A stretch of 64,000 bases of DNA from Clavibacter capsici (GCF_001280205.1 NZ_CP012573.1:1116001-1180000), one strand, 5' to 3'. Positions 53,051-62,363 are shown, numbered from the stretch's first letter. The notes: generated from the sequence alone by a model not told the origin. Program-made: numbers and translations.

Positions 53051-54463
53051 TCAGACGGGGCGCGGATCCGTGCCGTCGTCGTCGGGCCGCTCGTCCGGGG
53101 TCTCGCCGGGCTCGGTCGCCCGACCCTGGCCGTCCTCCACGGGACGGCCGGCGTCGGATCCGCGGAGCAGGTCCTCGAGCGCCTGGTCGACCTCGTCGGG
53201 CTCCGGCTCGCCCTGCGTGAGGCGCGCGACGAGGGCGTGCGGAGCGTCGATGTCCTCGGAGGTGGGGAGCACGTCGGGGTGCGACCAGAGCGCGTCGCGC
53301 TGCTCGGCGCCCACGCCGTCGGACACGGCCTGCCACATGGCCGCCGCCTCGCGGAGGCGCCGGGGCCGGAGCTCCAGGCCCACGAGCGTGGCGAACGCCG
53401 ACTCGGCGGGACCGCCCGTGGCGCGGCGGCGGCGCACCGTCTCGGCGATGGCCGACGCGCGGGGGAGGCGGACCGTGGCCGCGGCCGTGACCACGTCGAC
53501 CCACCCCTCGATGAGGGCGAGCATGGTCTCGAGCCGGGCGAGCGCGGCGCGCTGCGCGTCGGACTTCGGCGGGATGAGGGACCCGTCGACCATGGCCTGG
53601 CGGAGCTCCTCGGGGTTCGACGGGTCGAAGCCCTCCGCGAGCGACTCGAGCCGCTCGGTGTCGATGTGCACGCCCTTCGCGAACTCCGTGATGGAGGTGA
53701 TGAGCTGCAGGCGCAGCCAGCGCGCGTGGCGGAAGAGCCGCGCGTGGGCGAGCTCCCGGACCGCCAGGTAGATCTGCACCTGGTCCTCGGGCACGTCGAG
53801 GCCGGATCCGAACGCGGCCACGTTCTGCGGCAGGAGCGCGGCCTGCTGGTCGTCGAGCAGCGGGATCCCCACGTCGCCGCCCGAGACGACCTCGGTGGAC
53901 AGCTGCCCGACCACCTGGCCGAGCTGCATGGCGAAGAGCGTGCCGCCGAGGTTGCGCATCATGCGGCCGGCGCCCGCGACCATGCCCTGCATCTCCTCGG
54001 GCGCGTTCTGCTGGAGCACCTCGGTGAGGGAGTCGGCGATGCTGAGCGCGACCGGCTCGGCGAGCTGCGTCCAGACCGGCATCGTCAGCTCGGTCCACTG
54101 GGCGCGGGTGATGAGGCGCGGCGCGACCGTGAGCTGGCTGACGTGGGCGACCTCGTCGAGCCACAGCGCGGCGACCTGGAAGGCCTGGTCGAGGGGCGCG
54201 GAGACGGCGGCGGTGACCTGCGTCTGCTCCGCCGCGGCGAGCTGGCGGGCGCCCTCGCGGGCGACCTTCCAGTCCACGCCGTCGCCCGTGCTGCTGAGCG
54301 CGCCCTGGAGCTGCGCGAGGAGCTGGCGGACCATCTCCGGATCCTGCGGCAGGCCCGCGGCGCCCGCGAGCTTGTCGGGGTCGATCTGCCCGTCGGCACC
54401 GAGGAACCGCTCCAGCATGCGCCGGAACTCGTCCTCGGGATTCGGGGTGGGCTCGTCGGCCAT
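53051..54463 (-). CDS. Zinc-dependent metalloprotease, DUF2342 type (Rv3195-like)
   Basis: A 470-residue protein of the actinobacterial family annotated as zinc-dependent metalloprotease (coenzyme F420 biosynthesis-associated/DUF2342 group). The N-terminus MADEPTPNPEDEFRRMLERF is hydrophilic. A helical body contains AVRELAHARLFRHARWLR, where the E-x-x-H and following H are the likely zinc ligands, then ALIEGWVDVV. The C-terminal 60 residues are acidic and disordered. Substrates are unknown. The ATG at 54463 has GGGAGAAC upstream. It is divergent from the PDZ/S16 protease gene across a 213-nt spacer. Confidence 0.78.
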   Translation of the reverse strand: MADEPTPNPEDEFRRMLERFLGADGQIDPDKLAGAAGLPQDPEMVRQLLAQLQGALSSTGDGVDWKVAREGARQLAAAEQTQVTAAVSAPLDQAFQVAALWLDEVAHVSQLTVAPRLITRAQWTELTMPVWTQLAEPVALSIADSLTEVLQQNAPEEMQGMVAGAGRMMRNLGGTLFAMQLGQVVGQLSTEVVSGGDVGIPLLDDQQAALLPQNVAAFGSGLDVPEDQVQIYLAVRELAHARLFRHARWLRLQLITSITEFAKGVHIDTERLESLAEGFDPSNPEELRQAMVDGSLIPPKSDAQRAALARLETMLALIEGWVDVVTAAATVRLPRASAIAETVRRRRATGGPAESAFATLVGLELRPRRLREAAAMWQAVSDGVGAEQRDALWSHPDVLPTSEDIDAPHALVARLTQGEPEPDEVDQALEDLLRGSDAGRPVEDGQGRATEPGETPDERPDDDGTDPRPV

Positions 54464-54561
54464 GGCGGTTCTCCCGGTGGGTCTGGAGGGGCCCGATCGC
54501 GGTGCCGCGGTCGGTGGATCCACGCTAGCCCGCGCCCACGGGAAACCCATCCGGATTCGCC

Positions 54562-54567
54562 TAGGCT
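54562..54567 (+). promoter_or_regulatory. Candidate promoter of the PDZ/S16 protease
   Basis: TAGGCT lies about 110 nt upstream of the ATG at 54677, in an ATTCGCC context. GAGGA lies near the start, so a normal leader is expected. The remaining 54464-54676 spacer shows nothing else I can name. Confidence 0.4.
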
Positions 54568-54676
54568 GGGCCGTCGCGGCTTCCGCCCGCCGCGAACAGC
54601 GGCCCCAGAGGCCGCCCGCACCCCCGTCGCACGGCCCGTCGAGGCCCGTCGCGCCGCCCGACCGCGAGGACCCCGG

Positions 54677-55768
54677 ATGAGCCTGTTCGCCCAGCACGCC
54701 CCCCGCGCACCCCGGCCGCCGCGCCGTCGCCGCGTGGGCCGCGTGCTCGCCGGCACGGGCGCCGTGCTCGCCCTCGCGCTCGGCCTCCTGCCCTCGCCGT
54801 ACGTCATCGAGCAGCCCGGCCCGGTCTTCGACACCCTCGGCACGAGCGACCACGAAGGCGCCGAGCGCCCGCTCATCTCGATCCCCGACCGGCCGACCTA
54901 CCCGACCGACGGCCGCCTCGACATGCTCACGGTCAGCGTCGTCGGCAACCCCGCGCAGCGCCCCGACTGGTTCTCGGTGGTCTCGGCCTGGCTCGACCCG
55001 AGCCGCAGCGTCGTCCCGATGGAGGCGGTGTTCCCCGCCGACCAGACCGCGGAGGAGCGCGCCGCCCAGAACCAGGTGCAGATGACCGACTCCCAGCAGG
55101 ACGCCGTCGCCGCCGCCCTCACCGAGCTCGGCATCGACGTGCCGCGCACCCTCGACGTGCAGAGCGTCCTGGCCGGCTCGGCCGCCGACGGTGCGCTGCG
55201 GGCCGGCGACGCGATCCGGACGGTGGACGGCACGGGCGTGGTCGACCTCGCCGACCTGCAGGCGCGCGTGGCGGCGGCAGGAACGACGACGCCCCTGTCC
55301 TTCGGGATCACGCGCGACGGCCAGGACAGCACGGTCGAGGTCACGCCCGCCGAGCGCGACGGCCGGCCCGTCATCGGCGTCGTCACCTCCACCGCCTACG
55401 AGTTCCCGTTCGAGGTCGACATCCAGCTCGACGACGTGGGCGGGCCGAGCGCCGGCATGATGTTCGCCCTCGGGATCATGGACAAGCTCGAGGAGGGCTC
55501 GCTCACCGGCGGCAAGGCCATCGCGGGCACGGGCACCATCGACGCCGCGGGCACGGTCGGGCCCATCGGCGGGATCCGGCAGAAGCTCTTCGGCGCCGAG
55601 CGCGCGGGCGCCGAGTACTTCCTCGCCCCGGCCGAGAACTGCGACGAGGTCCGCGGGCACGTGCCCGACGGCCTCCGCGTCTTCGCCGTCTCGACGCTCG
55701 ACGACTCGCTCCGGGCGCTCCAGGCGGTCTCCACGGGCGGCGACCTGGACGCCCTCCCGACCTGCTGA
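54677..55768 (+). CDS. Membrane-anchored PDZ/Lon-type (S16) serine protease
   Basis: A 363-residue protein like Bacillus YlbL and mycobacterial Rv3194c. One N-terminal membrane helix (about residues 22-42, VLAGTGAVLALALGLLPSP) is followed by a YVIEQPGPVFDTLG strand, a PDZ domain (about 160-245, VLAGSAADGALRAGDAI) and a Lon-like S16 domain. The catalytic serine is in GGPSAGMMFALG and the lysine in GGIRQKLFGA, a Ser-Lys dyad; no ATPase is attached. It should act outside the membrane, perhaps in quality control of division or envelope proteins. UPF0182 follows downstream with its own promoter. Confidence 0.93.
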   Translation: MSLFAQHAPRAPRPPRRRRVGRVLAGTGAVLALALGLLPSPYVIEQPGPVFDTLGTSDHEGAERPLISIPDRPTYPTDGRLDMLTVSVVGNPAQRPDWFSVVSAWLDPSRSVVPMEAVFPADQTAEERAAQNQVQMTDSQQDAVAAALTELGIDVPRTLDVQSVLAGSAADGALRAGDAIRTVDGTGVVDLADLQARVAAAGTTTPLSFGITRDGQDSTVEVTPAERDGRPVIGVVTSTAYEFPFEVDIQLDDVGGPSAGMMFALGIMDKLEEGSLTGGKAIAGTGTIDAAGTVGPIGGIRQKLFGAERAGAEYFLAPAENCDEVRGHVPDGLRVFAVSTLDDSLRALQAVSTGGDLDALPTC

Positions 55769-55854
55769 GGACCGCGGTCGCCGGGTGGTAGCGAGGGCCC
55801 CCTTACCAGAGGGGAACCCCTGATCGCTCGCAGGTCCCTGGCAACCTGCCCGCC

Positions 55855-55860
55855 TAGGAT
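55855..55860 (+). promoter_or_regulatory. Candidate promoter, UPF0182 gene
   Basis: TAGGAT lies 35 nt before the GTG at 55896, with CTGAGG (55883-55888) as the ribosome binding site. The 55769-55854 spacer holds short GGGG/CCCC self-complementary parts but no convincing terminator. Confidence 0.45.
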
Positions 55861-55895
55861 GAGGACTCCGCTGTCCCCGACTCTGAGGCACACAC

Positions 55896-58850
55896 GTGAC
55901 AAGCACATCCGCCCGGCCCGCCAGACGGAGCCGAGCCCCTCTCGCCATCACCGCGGCCATCATCGCCGCCCTCGTGATCGCGTTCTTCATCTTCGCCGGC
56001 TTCTACGCCGACGTCCTCTGGTACGACCAGCTGGGCTACCTGGGAGTGCTGCTCACGCAGTGGGGCGCCGGCATCGCGCTGTTCCTCGTCGGGTTCCTCG
56101 CCATGGCGATCCCGGTCTTCGTCAGCATCCAGGTCGCGTACCGCTCGCGGCCCGTGTACGCGAAGCTCAACTCGCAGCTCGACCGCTACCAGCAGGTCAT
56201 CGAGCCGCTCCGACGGCTCGCCATGTTCGCGATCCCCGCGGTCTTCGGCCTCTTCGCCGGCGTCTCGGCCTCCAGCGGCTGGCAGCGCACGCTGCTGTGG
56301 CTCAACCGCACGCCCGCCGGCACCACGGATCCGCAGTTCGGGCTCGACGTGTCCTTCTACATGTTCGAGCTGCCCTTCTACCACGCGGTCGTCGGCTTCG
56401 CCTCGGCCGTCGTCATCATCTCGATGCTCGGCGTGCTCGCCACCAGCTACCTCTACGGCGCGGTGCGCTTCACGGGTCGCGAGGTGCGCATCTCGAAGAG
56501 CTCGCGCATCCAGATCGCGGTCACGGCGGCGGTCTACTTCCTGCTCCAGGGCGTCAGCATCTGGCTCGACCAGTACTCGTCCGTGGTCAACACGGCCAAC
56601 GGCGGCCTGTTCACCGGCGCCGCGTACTCCGACGTGAACGCGGTGATCCCCGGCCGGTCGATCCTCGCGGGCATCGCCGCGGTCGTGGCGCTGTTCTTCA
56701 TCGTCACGGCGGTCATCGGCCGCTGGCGCCTGCCGATCATCGGCACCGCCGGCCTCATCGTCGCCAGCATCCTCGTCGGCACCGCCTACCCGGCCGTGAT
56801 GCAGCGCTTCCAGGTGGAGCCGAACGAGCGCGCGCTCGAGTCGCAGTACTACGCGCGCAACATCGAGGCGACCCGCGAGGCCTACGGCCTGGCGGACATC
56901 GAGGAGATCCCCTACGACGCGACGACGGACACCACGCCGGGCGCGCTCCGCGAGGACGCCGCCACCACGGCCAACATCCGCATCCTCGACCCGGCGGTCG
57001 TGGGCGACGCGTTCAGCCAGCTGCAGCAGTTCCGGCAGTACTACCAGTTCGGCGACAACCTCGACGTCGACCGGTACCAGATCGACGGCCGCGTGCAGGA
57101 CACGGTGGTCGCGGTCCGCGAGCTGAGCCCCGCCAACACGGGCACCTCGTGGGTCAACCAGCACCTCGTCTACACGCACGGCTACTCGCTCGTCGCGGCC
57201 TACGGCACGCAGCGCACCTCCGACGGGCAGCCCGTGTTCCTGGAGTCCGGCATCCCGGCCTCGGGCGACCTCGGCGACTTCGAGCCGCGCGTGTACTTCG
57301 GCGAGAACTCGCCCGACTACTCGATCGTCGGCGGCCCCGAGTCCGGCGACAAGGTCGAGCTCGACTACCCGTCGGGCACCGACGGCGCCGACGAGACGTA
57401 CACGACGTTCCAGGGCGACGGCGGGCCGAAGGTCGACAACGTCTTCAAGCGGCTCATCTACGCGCTGAAGTTCCAGTCGGAGCAGATCTTCCTGGCCAAC
57501 CAGATCAACGACCAGTCGCAGATCATCTACGACCGCGACCCGGCGCAGCGCGTCGGCAAGGTTGCGCCGTACCTCACCATCGACAAGGACCCGTACCCCA
57601 GCGTGGTCGACGGCCGCGTGGTGTGGATCGTCGACGGCTACACGACGAGCGACCAGTACCCGTACTCGCAGCGCCAGGACATGAGCACGCTCATCGCCGA
57701 CTCGCAGCAGACGCAGCCGCTCGTGCCGACGGACCGGATCAACTACATCCGCAACTCGGTCAAGGCCACGGTCGACGCGTACGACGGCAAGGTCACGCTC
57801 TACGCGTGGGACACCGACGACCCGATCCTCAAGACCTGGCAGAAGGTGTTCCCCTCGACCCTCAAGCCGATCGCGGACATCTCCGGCGAGCTCATGAGCC
57901 ACCTGCGCTTCCCGGCCGACATGTTCAAGGTGCAGCGGGCCGTCCTCGGCAAGTACCACGTGACGGACCCCGGCTCGATCTACTCGAACCAGGACCTCTG
58001 GACCACCCCGAACGACCCGACCGCCACCACGGACCCGGGCACGTCGGCGAAGCTCCAGCCGCCGTACTACCTGACCATGCAGATGCCCGGCCAGGACGCA
58101 CCGCGGTTCTCGCTGTACTCGACCTTCATCCCGCCTGCCACGCAGGACACCGCGCGGAGCGTGCTCACGGGCTACCTCGGCGTGGACTCCGACGCGGGCA
58201 GCACCGCGGGGGAGAAGGCGGCGGACTACGGGAAGCTGCGCCTGCTGACGCTGCCGAACGACGACACCATCCCGGCGCCGACGCAGATCCAGAACAACTT
58301 CAACTCGAACACCAACGTGGCGAACCAGCTCAACCTGCTGGAGCGCGGCGGACGCACCTCGGTGGTGCGCGGCAACCTGCTGACCCTCCCGGTCGGCGGC
58401 GGCCTGCTGTACGTGCAGCCCGTGTACGTCCGCTCGACGGGCGACACGAGCTACCCGCTGCTGCGCAAGGTGCTCGTGGCGTTCGGCGACAAGATCGCGT
58501 TCGAGGACACGCTGGACGCGGCCCTCGACAGCATCTTCGAGGGCGACTCGGGTGCCACGGCGGGTGACGAGGCCGTCGTGGGCACGACGCCGGCCGACCC
58601 CGCCGCCGTGGACGGCTCGGGTGACGGGACGACGGACGGCAGCACGGGATCCACCCCGACGCCCGCGCCGAGCGCCTCGCCCGCCGCGCCCGCGCAGGAC
58701 GTGCAGGCGGCCCTGGCGGCGGCCGGCCAGGCGCTGCAGGAGAGGGAGGCGGCCTACAAGGCCAACGACCTCGTCGCGGCGGCCCAGGCTGACCAGCGTC
58801 TCACCGAGGCGCTCAACCGCGCGATCGAGCTGGGGGCCGCCCAGCAGTAG
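55896..58850 (+). CDS. UPF0182 family large membrane protein
   Basis: A 984-residue protein of family UPF0182 (Rv3193c type), function unknown. About seven hydrophobic helices lie in the first 330 residues (for example ITAAIIAALVIAFFIFAGFY). A large outward-facing domain follows (about 340-870, with SQYYARNIEATREAYGL and YPYSQRQDMSTL), and then an Ala/Pro/Thr linker and a C-terminal helix (EREAAYKANDLVAAAQADQR). The same order, S16 protease then UPF0182, occurs in mycobacteria, which suggests a link between them. A strong terminator follows the stop. The start is GTG 55896 with CTGAGG 7 nt upstream. Confidence 0.93.
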   Translation: MTSTSARPARRSRAPLAITAAIIAALVIAFFIFAGFYADVLWYDQLGYLGVLLTQWGAGIALFLVGFLAMAIPVFVSIQVAYRSRPVYAKLNSQLDRYQQVIEPLRRLAMFAIPAVFGLFAGVSASSGWQRTLLWLNRTPAGTTDPQFGLDVSFYMFELPFYHAVVGFASAVVIISMLGVLATSYLYGAVRFTGREVRISKSSRIQIAVTAAVYFLLQGVSIWLDQYSSVVNTANGGLFTGAAYSDVNAVIPGRSILAGIAAVVALFFIVTAVIGRWRLPIIGTAGLIVASILVGTAYPAVMQRFQVEPNERALESQYYARNIEATREAYGLADIEEIPYDATTDTTPGALREDAATTANIRILDPAVVGDAFSQLQQFRQYYQFGDNLDVDRYQIDGRVQDTVVAVRELSPANTGTSWVNQHLVYTHGYSLVAAYGTQRTSDGQPVFLESGIPASGDLGDFEPRVYFGENSPDYSIVGGPESGDKVELDYPSGTDGADETYTTFQGDGGPKVDNVFKRLIYALKFQSEQIFLANQINDQSQIIYDRDPAQRVGKVAPYLTIDKDPYPSVVDGRVVWIVDGYTTSDQYPYSQRQDMSTLIADSQQTQPLVPTDRINYIRNSVKATVDAYDGKVTLYAWDTDDPILKTWQKVFPSTLKPIADISGELMSHLRFPADMFKVQRAVLGKYHVTDPGSIYSNQDLWTTPNDPTATTDPGTSAKLQPPYYLTMQMPGQDAPRFSLYSTFIPPATQDTARSVLTGYLGVDSDAGSTAGEKAADYGKLRLLTLPNDDTIPAPTQIQNNFNSNTNVANQLNLLERGGRTSVVRGNLLTLPVGGGLLYVQPVYVRSTGDTSYPLLRKVLVAFGDKIAFEDTLDAALDSIFEGDSGATAGDEAVVGTTPADPAAVDGSGDGTTDGSTGSTPTPAPSASPAAPAQDVQAALAAAGQALQEREAAYKANDLVAAAQADQRLTEALNRAIELGAAQQ

Positions 58851-58868
58851 CGACCGGTTCCTCGACGA

Positions 58869-58914
58869 GGACGGCCCCGGCGGCCCCGCGATGCGGGTGC
58901 CGCCGGGGCCGTCC
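58869..58914 (+). terminator. Long hairpin after the UPF0182 gene
   Basis: The 16-nt arm at 58869-58884 pairs perfectly with 58899-58914, and CCCGC (58885-58889) pairs with GCGGG (58893-58897) inside it, giving about 21 pairs. No T-run follows. Confidence 0.8.
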
Positions 58915-58973
58915 CCATGCGGGGGATCGGGCGCCGTCGCGGGGACGTGGTCATGAGCACCCGTGAGGTCTGG

Positions 58974-58979
58974 TAATGT
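58974..58979 (+). promoter_or_regulatory. -10 element of the initiator tRNA gene
   Basis: TAATGT in the AT-rich GGTAATGTATTCC lies 11 nt before the tRNA. No clear -35 is seen. Confidence 0.5.
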
Positions 58980-58990
58980 ATTCCTCGTAG

Positions 58991-59064
58991 CGCGGGGTGG
59001 AGCAGTTCGGTAGCTCGCTGGGCTCATAACCCAGAGGTCGTAGGTTCAAATCCTGCCCCCGCAA
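58991..59064 (+). tRNA. Initiator tRNA-fMet (CAT)
   Basis: The 74-nt cloverleaf is complete. The acceptor stem CGCGGGG pairs with CCCCGCA except for C1 against A72, the mismatch typical of initiator tRNA. The anticodon stem has three G:C pairs (GGG/CCC) next to the loop CTCATAA with anticodon CAT, the second initiator mark. The T arm is GTAGG-TTCAAAT-CCTGC and the discriminator base is A. CCA is not encoded. A terminator hairpin follows after 7 nt. Confidence 0.97.
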
Positions 59065-59071
59065 CGGAACG

Positions 59072-59100
59072 AAGGCCCGGTCTCATCGAGACCGGGCCTT
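59072..59100. terminator. Bidirectional terminator after tRNA
   Basis: AAGGCCCGGTCTC (59072-59084) pairs with GAGACCGGGCCTT (59088-59100) around ATC. CTGCTTT follows. It can also serve the convergent peroxiredoxin gene. Confidence 0.85.
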
Positions 59101-59129
59101 CTGCTTTGCCCGGGGCGTTCCGGGGTCGG

Positions 59130-59795
59130 CTAGCGGGCGCCGAGCGCATCCACCGCCGCGAGGATCTCCGGCACCTCGGTGCGCGTCGTGTAGTCGACGT
59201 GCACGTCCGCGAAGGTGACGCGGCGGTCGGCGTCCACCACGATCACGGTGGGGAACGGGATGTCGCCCGTGCCGTCGGCGTTGCTGTCGGCGACGTCGAA
59301 GCCGAGCTGGGCGTGGGCCGCGCGGGCCTCGGCGGTCGGCTCGGTCACGAGCCCGAGCGCGCGCACGAACGCGTTGGAGGGATCCGACAGCACGGCGAAG
59401 TCGAGGCCGCCGCCCGCGACCGCCTGCGCGCTGCCCTCGGGCGTCTGCGGGCTCACGGCGACAAGCGTCGCGCCGCGCTCGCGCAGGGCGGGCAGCAGCT
59501 CGGCCTGGTACTGGCGCAGGGTCAGGTTGCAGTACGGGCACCAGGCGCCGCGGTACAGCACGACCACCGCCGGACCCGAGCCGAGCGACGCGTGCAGGTC
59601 GACCTCCGCGCCGTCGGGATCCACGAGCGTCGCGGCGGGCAGGGCGTCACCCGCGGAGACCGCGCCGGCCGGCACGCCGCCCTCGCGGAGGGCCTCCTGC
59701 TCGGCCGCGAACACGGCCGACAGGTCCGGCCCGATCTGCTCCGCGAAGCCGCGGTCGAACTCGGCGATCTGCGCCTGGATGGTGGTGTCGGTCAT
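59130..59795 (-). CDS. AhpC/TSA-type peroxiredoxin-like protein
   Basis: A 221-residue thioredoxin-fold protein that probably reduces hydroperoxides. The active segment reads VVVLYRGAWCPYCNLTLRQY, with a CPYC pair instead of the single peroxidatic cysteine in PxxxT/SxxC of classic AhpC; this is the YRGAWCPYC subgroup. A helical N-terminus of about 40 residues precedes the fold, and IPFPTVIVVDADRRV lies near the end. The ATG at 59795 follows GAGGAG. It is monocistronic and converges with the initiator tRNA. Confidence 0.88.
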   Translation of the reverse strand: MTDTTIQAQIAEFDRGFAEQIGPDLSAVFAAEQEALREGGVPAGAVSAGDALPAATLVDPDGAEVDLHASLGSGPAVVVLYRGAWCPYCNLTLRQYQAELLPALRERGATLVAVSPQTPEGSAQAVAGGGLDFAVLSDPSNAFVRALGLVTEPTAEARAAHAQLGFDVADSNADGTGDIPFPTVIVVDADRRVTFADVHVDYTTRTEVPEILAAVDALGAR

Positions 59796-59923
59796 GGTGT
59801 CTCCTCGGTCCGTCGGGTCGGTGCGCTCACCGTAGGCGGGCGATCCGAGCGGGGCGCGGGAGGGGCGTCACACGGCGTCACGACCGACGCCGAGCGGACA
59901 GGCGGGCCATCAGCCGTCAGGCG

Positions 59924-61645
59924 TCAGCGGCCGCGTCGGCCCGGGAGGAGCGCCTGCGCGAGCGGCACGACGGAGACCACGAGGAGCACGGTGCCGAGCG
60001 CCTCGTCGTCGGGACGGAGGAGCACGCCGCCGGCGAGCAGCGCGCCGAAGACGAGGGCGGAGATCGCCCGGCGGAGGGTGCGCTCGAGAGCGCCGACGCG
60101 GCGCTCGAGCGTCGGGTCGCTGATGGGGAGTGCCCCCTCGTCGATGCGGGTGAGCAGCGCGTCGAGGCGGCCGGGCAGGCGGGCGATCGTGCCGGCGGTG
60201 TCGGACACGCGCGTGCCGAGGTCGCGCACGACGTTGCCGCGCTCCTCGCGGATGAGGCGCTGCGCGTACGGCTCGACGGAGTCCCAGAGGTTGAAGCGGG
60301 GATCCAGCGCGCTGCACACGCCCGAGGTGAGCGACATGGCGCGGATGATGAGCAGGAAGTCGTCCGGCAGCTGGAACGGCAGGGTGCGCACCACCTCCTG
60401 GAACTCCTCGGCGAACGCGCGGAACTCGCGCGGATCCACCTCGCGGAGCTCGGCGAACCCGAGGCCGCCGAACCGGGCGAACAGGCGCGTCATGGCGAGC
60501 TCGAGCTGCGTGGTGTCGGCGGAGGGGAGCAGCACGCCGATGTCCCGCGCCGCGTCCACGAGTCCCTTGCCGTCGCGCGAGGCCGCGGCGATGAGCATCT
60601 TGCGGAGGCCGCGCCGGGTGCTCGGCGGCACCTCGCCCATCATCCCGAAGTCGATGAAGGTGAGGGTCCAGCCCTGCTCGACGGAGCCGTCCGTCACGGG
60701 CGTGACGAAGACGTTGCCGGGGTGCGGATCCGCGTGGAAGAAGCCGTCCGCGAAGAGCTGGTCGAACATGACGGCGGCGAAGACCGGGGCGACGTCGACC
60801 GGGTCGATGCCGGCGGCGAGGAGACCCGCGTGGTCGGTGATCTTGATGGCCGTGACGTCCTGGAGCGTGAGCACGCGTCGGGTGCTGCGCTCCCACACGA
60901 TCTCCGGCACGGCCACGCGGGCGTCCGCGCGGAACATCTCCTGGAAGCGGGCGGAGCTGCGTGCCTCGTGCAGGTAGTCGATCTCCTCGAGGCTCGTCTC
61001 GGCGAACTCCTCGACGAGGGCGGGGGCGTCGACGCGGTCGGACACGAGGCGGACGTGCGTGAGCCAGCCGCCGATGCGGCGGAGCGCGGCGAGGTCGACG
61101 CGGACGATGTCGTCGATGCCGGGGCGCTGCACCTTGATGACGGCGCCGGTGAGGCCGGTGTCGGCGGCGTCGACCGGGCCGAGGATCGCGCGGTGCGCCT
61201 GGCCGAGCGAGGCGGCGGCGACGGGCGTCTCGTCCACCCAGGCGTAGGCCTCGGCGAGCGGCATGCCGAGCTCGCGCTCGGCCAGGGCGCGGATCTCCGG
61301 GAACGGGACCGCGGGCACCTCGTCCTGCAGGTCCTCCAGCTCCGCGGTGATCTCGGGCGGCAGCACGTCGAGGCGCGACGACATGAACTGCCCGACCTTG
61401 ATCATGAGGCCGCCGAGCTCGACGGCGAGCACGCGGAAGCGCCGGGCGAACCGCTTCATGCGCCGGGTGCGCGTGCGGTCGGCGATGCGCCGGAGGCCGA
61501 CGCGGGGGAGGAAGAGCTCGTACCACCACGTGACCGCGAGGTTCCAGGCGGCGAAGCGGAGGATGCGGCGGTAGCGGGCGCGCGTCCCCGGGGCGTCGGC
61601 CTCGGCATCCGTCCCGGGCACGGCGCCGGCCGTGGCCGCGGTCAC
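59924..61645 (-). CDS. ABC1/UbiB-family atypical kinase
   Basis: A 573-residue member of the ABC1/ADCK/UbiB family, ATP-binding proteins linked to isoprenoid-quinone metabolism. The family KxGQ motif is IKVGQFMSSRLDVLP, followed by the Ala-rich loop AAASLGQAHRA, the lysine in VIKVQRPG, the ETSLEEIDYLHEA glutamates, the catalytic FFHADPHPGN and the metal FIDFGMMG. All key residues are present. Two hydrophobic helices end the protein (about 520-570), so it is membrane-anchored. Actinobacteria use menaquinone; a role there is inference. The GTG at 61645 overlaps the padR stop by 4 bp. Confidence 0.93.
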   Translation of the reverse strand: MTAATAGAVPGTDAEADAPGTRARYRRILRFAAWNLAVTWWYELFLPRVGLRRIADRTRTRRMKRFARRFRVLAVELGGLMIKVGQFMSSRLDVLPPEITAELEDLQDEVPAVPFPEIRALAERELGMPLAEAYAWVDETPVAAASLGQAHRAILGPVDAADTGLTGAVIKVQRPGIDDIVRVDLAALRRIGGWLTHVRLVSDRVDAPALVEEFAETSLEEIDYLHEARSSARFQEMFRADARVAVPEIVWERSTRRVLTLQDVTAIKITDHAGLLAAGIDPVDVAPVFAAVMFDQLFADGFFHADPHPGNVFVTPVTDGSVEQGWTLTFIDFGMMGEVPPSTRRGLRKMLIAAASRDGKGLVDAARDIGVLLPSADTTQLELAMTRLFARFGGLGFAELREVDPREFRAFAEEFQEVVRTLPFQLPDDFLLIIRAMSLTSGVCSALDPRFNLWDSVEPYAQRLIREERGNVVRDLGTRVSDTAGTIARLPGRLDALLTRIDEGALPISDPTLERRVGALERTLRRAISALVFGALLAGGVLLRPDDEALGTVLLVVSVVPLAQALLPGRRGR

Positions 61646-62235
61646 TCCCGGGCGAGGATCGCGTAGAGGCGGCGGCGCACCGCGTCGAGCTCGGACGCGG
61701 CCTCGGCGACCTGCTCGGCGGTGCCCGAGCGCTGGACCTGCGCGGCCGCCTGCGCCAGCGCGAGCCCGGCCTTCGGGAGCGCGGAGCGGTCGCGGCGGTC
61801 GTGCGCGTCGTGGCCGTGCGCGTCGGCGGAGCCGGCCCAGGGCGCGGTGATGCCGTCGCGCGCGATGACGGAGCGGCCCGCCTCGGTGAGCGCCCACACC
61901 TTGCGGCCGTCCGTGGTCTCGGCGGCGATGAGGCCCTCGTCGGCGAGGAGCTGGAGCGTCGGGTAGACGGCGCCGGCGTCCGGGGTCCAGGCGCCGTCGG
62001 TGCGCTCGGCGATGGCGCGGATGAGGGCGTAGCCGTGCATGGGCTCCTCCGCGAGGAGGGCGAGCACGGCGAGGCGCACGTCGTGCGGACCGTGACCCGG
62101 GCGGTGCCCGGACTCGTGGCCCGCCGTGCCGTCGTCGCGCTTCTCGAACCGGGCGCGGAGCGACTCCATCGCCTGCCACACGCCGTCGGCGGCGTCTCCG
62201 AATGCGGATCCTGAGGTCGGGTGCGATGCGGCCAT
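61642..62235 (-). CDS. PadR-family transcriptional regulator
   Basis: A 197-residue PadR regulator. After a His/Gly-rich ~50-residue N-terminus, the winged helix reads VRLAVLALLAEEPMHGYALIRAI (about residues 53-75), TPDAGAVYPTLQLLADEGLI and VWALTEAG. A second His/Asp-rich run (GSADAHGHDAHDRRDR) and a C-terminal dimerisation helix follow. The His clusters might bind metal; that is inference. It is cotranscribed with the ABC1-family kinase and may control their shared promoter. The ATG at 62235 has TAGGAGC upstream. Confidence 0.92.
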   Translation of the reverse strand: MAASHPTSGSAFGDAADGVWQAMESLRARFEKRDDGTAGHESGHRPGHGPHDVRLAVLALLAEEPMHGYALIRAIAERTDGAWTPDAGAVYPTLQLLADEGLIAAETTDGRKVWALTEAGRSVIARDGITAPWAGSADAHGHDAHDRRDRSALPKAGLALAQAAAQVQRSGTAEQVAEAASELDAVRRRLYAILARE

Positions 62236-62363
62236 GGCGAGCTCCTAGCTGTGGGACGTGCGCGGTGCCTCCGACGATAGGCCGCGCACCTGGCCGCGGA
62301 CCCGACAGCGGCCCCTTCGTCAGCGACCCGACAGGTCCGCGGCGTGGGGAGGGCCGGACGCGG

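Noticed and set aside
55790..55850. GGGG/CCCC self-complementary segments between the S16 protease and UPF0182 that could form an attenuator
   Set aside because: The best stem is four to five pairs with a tiny loop, and alternative pairings compete. This is not enough to call a terminator or attenuator.
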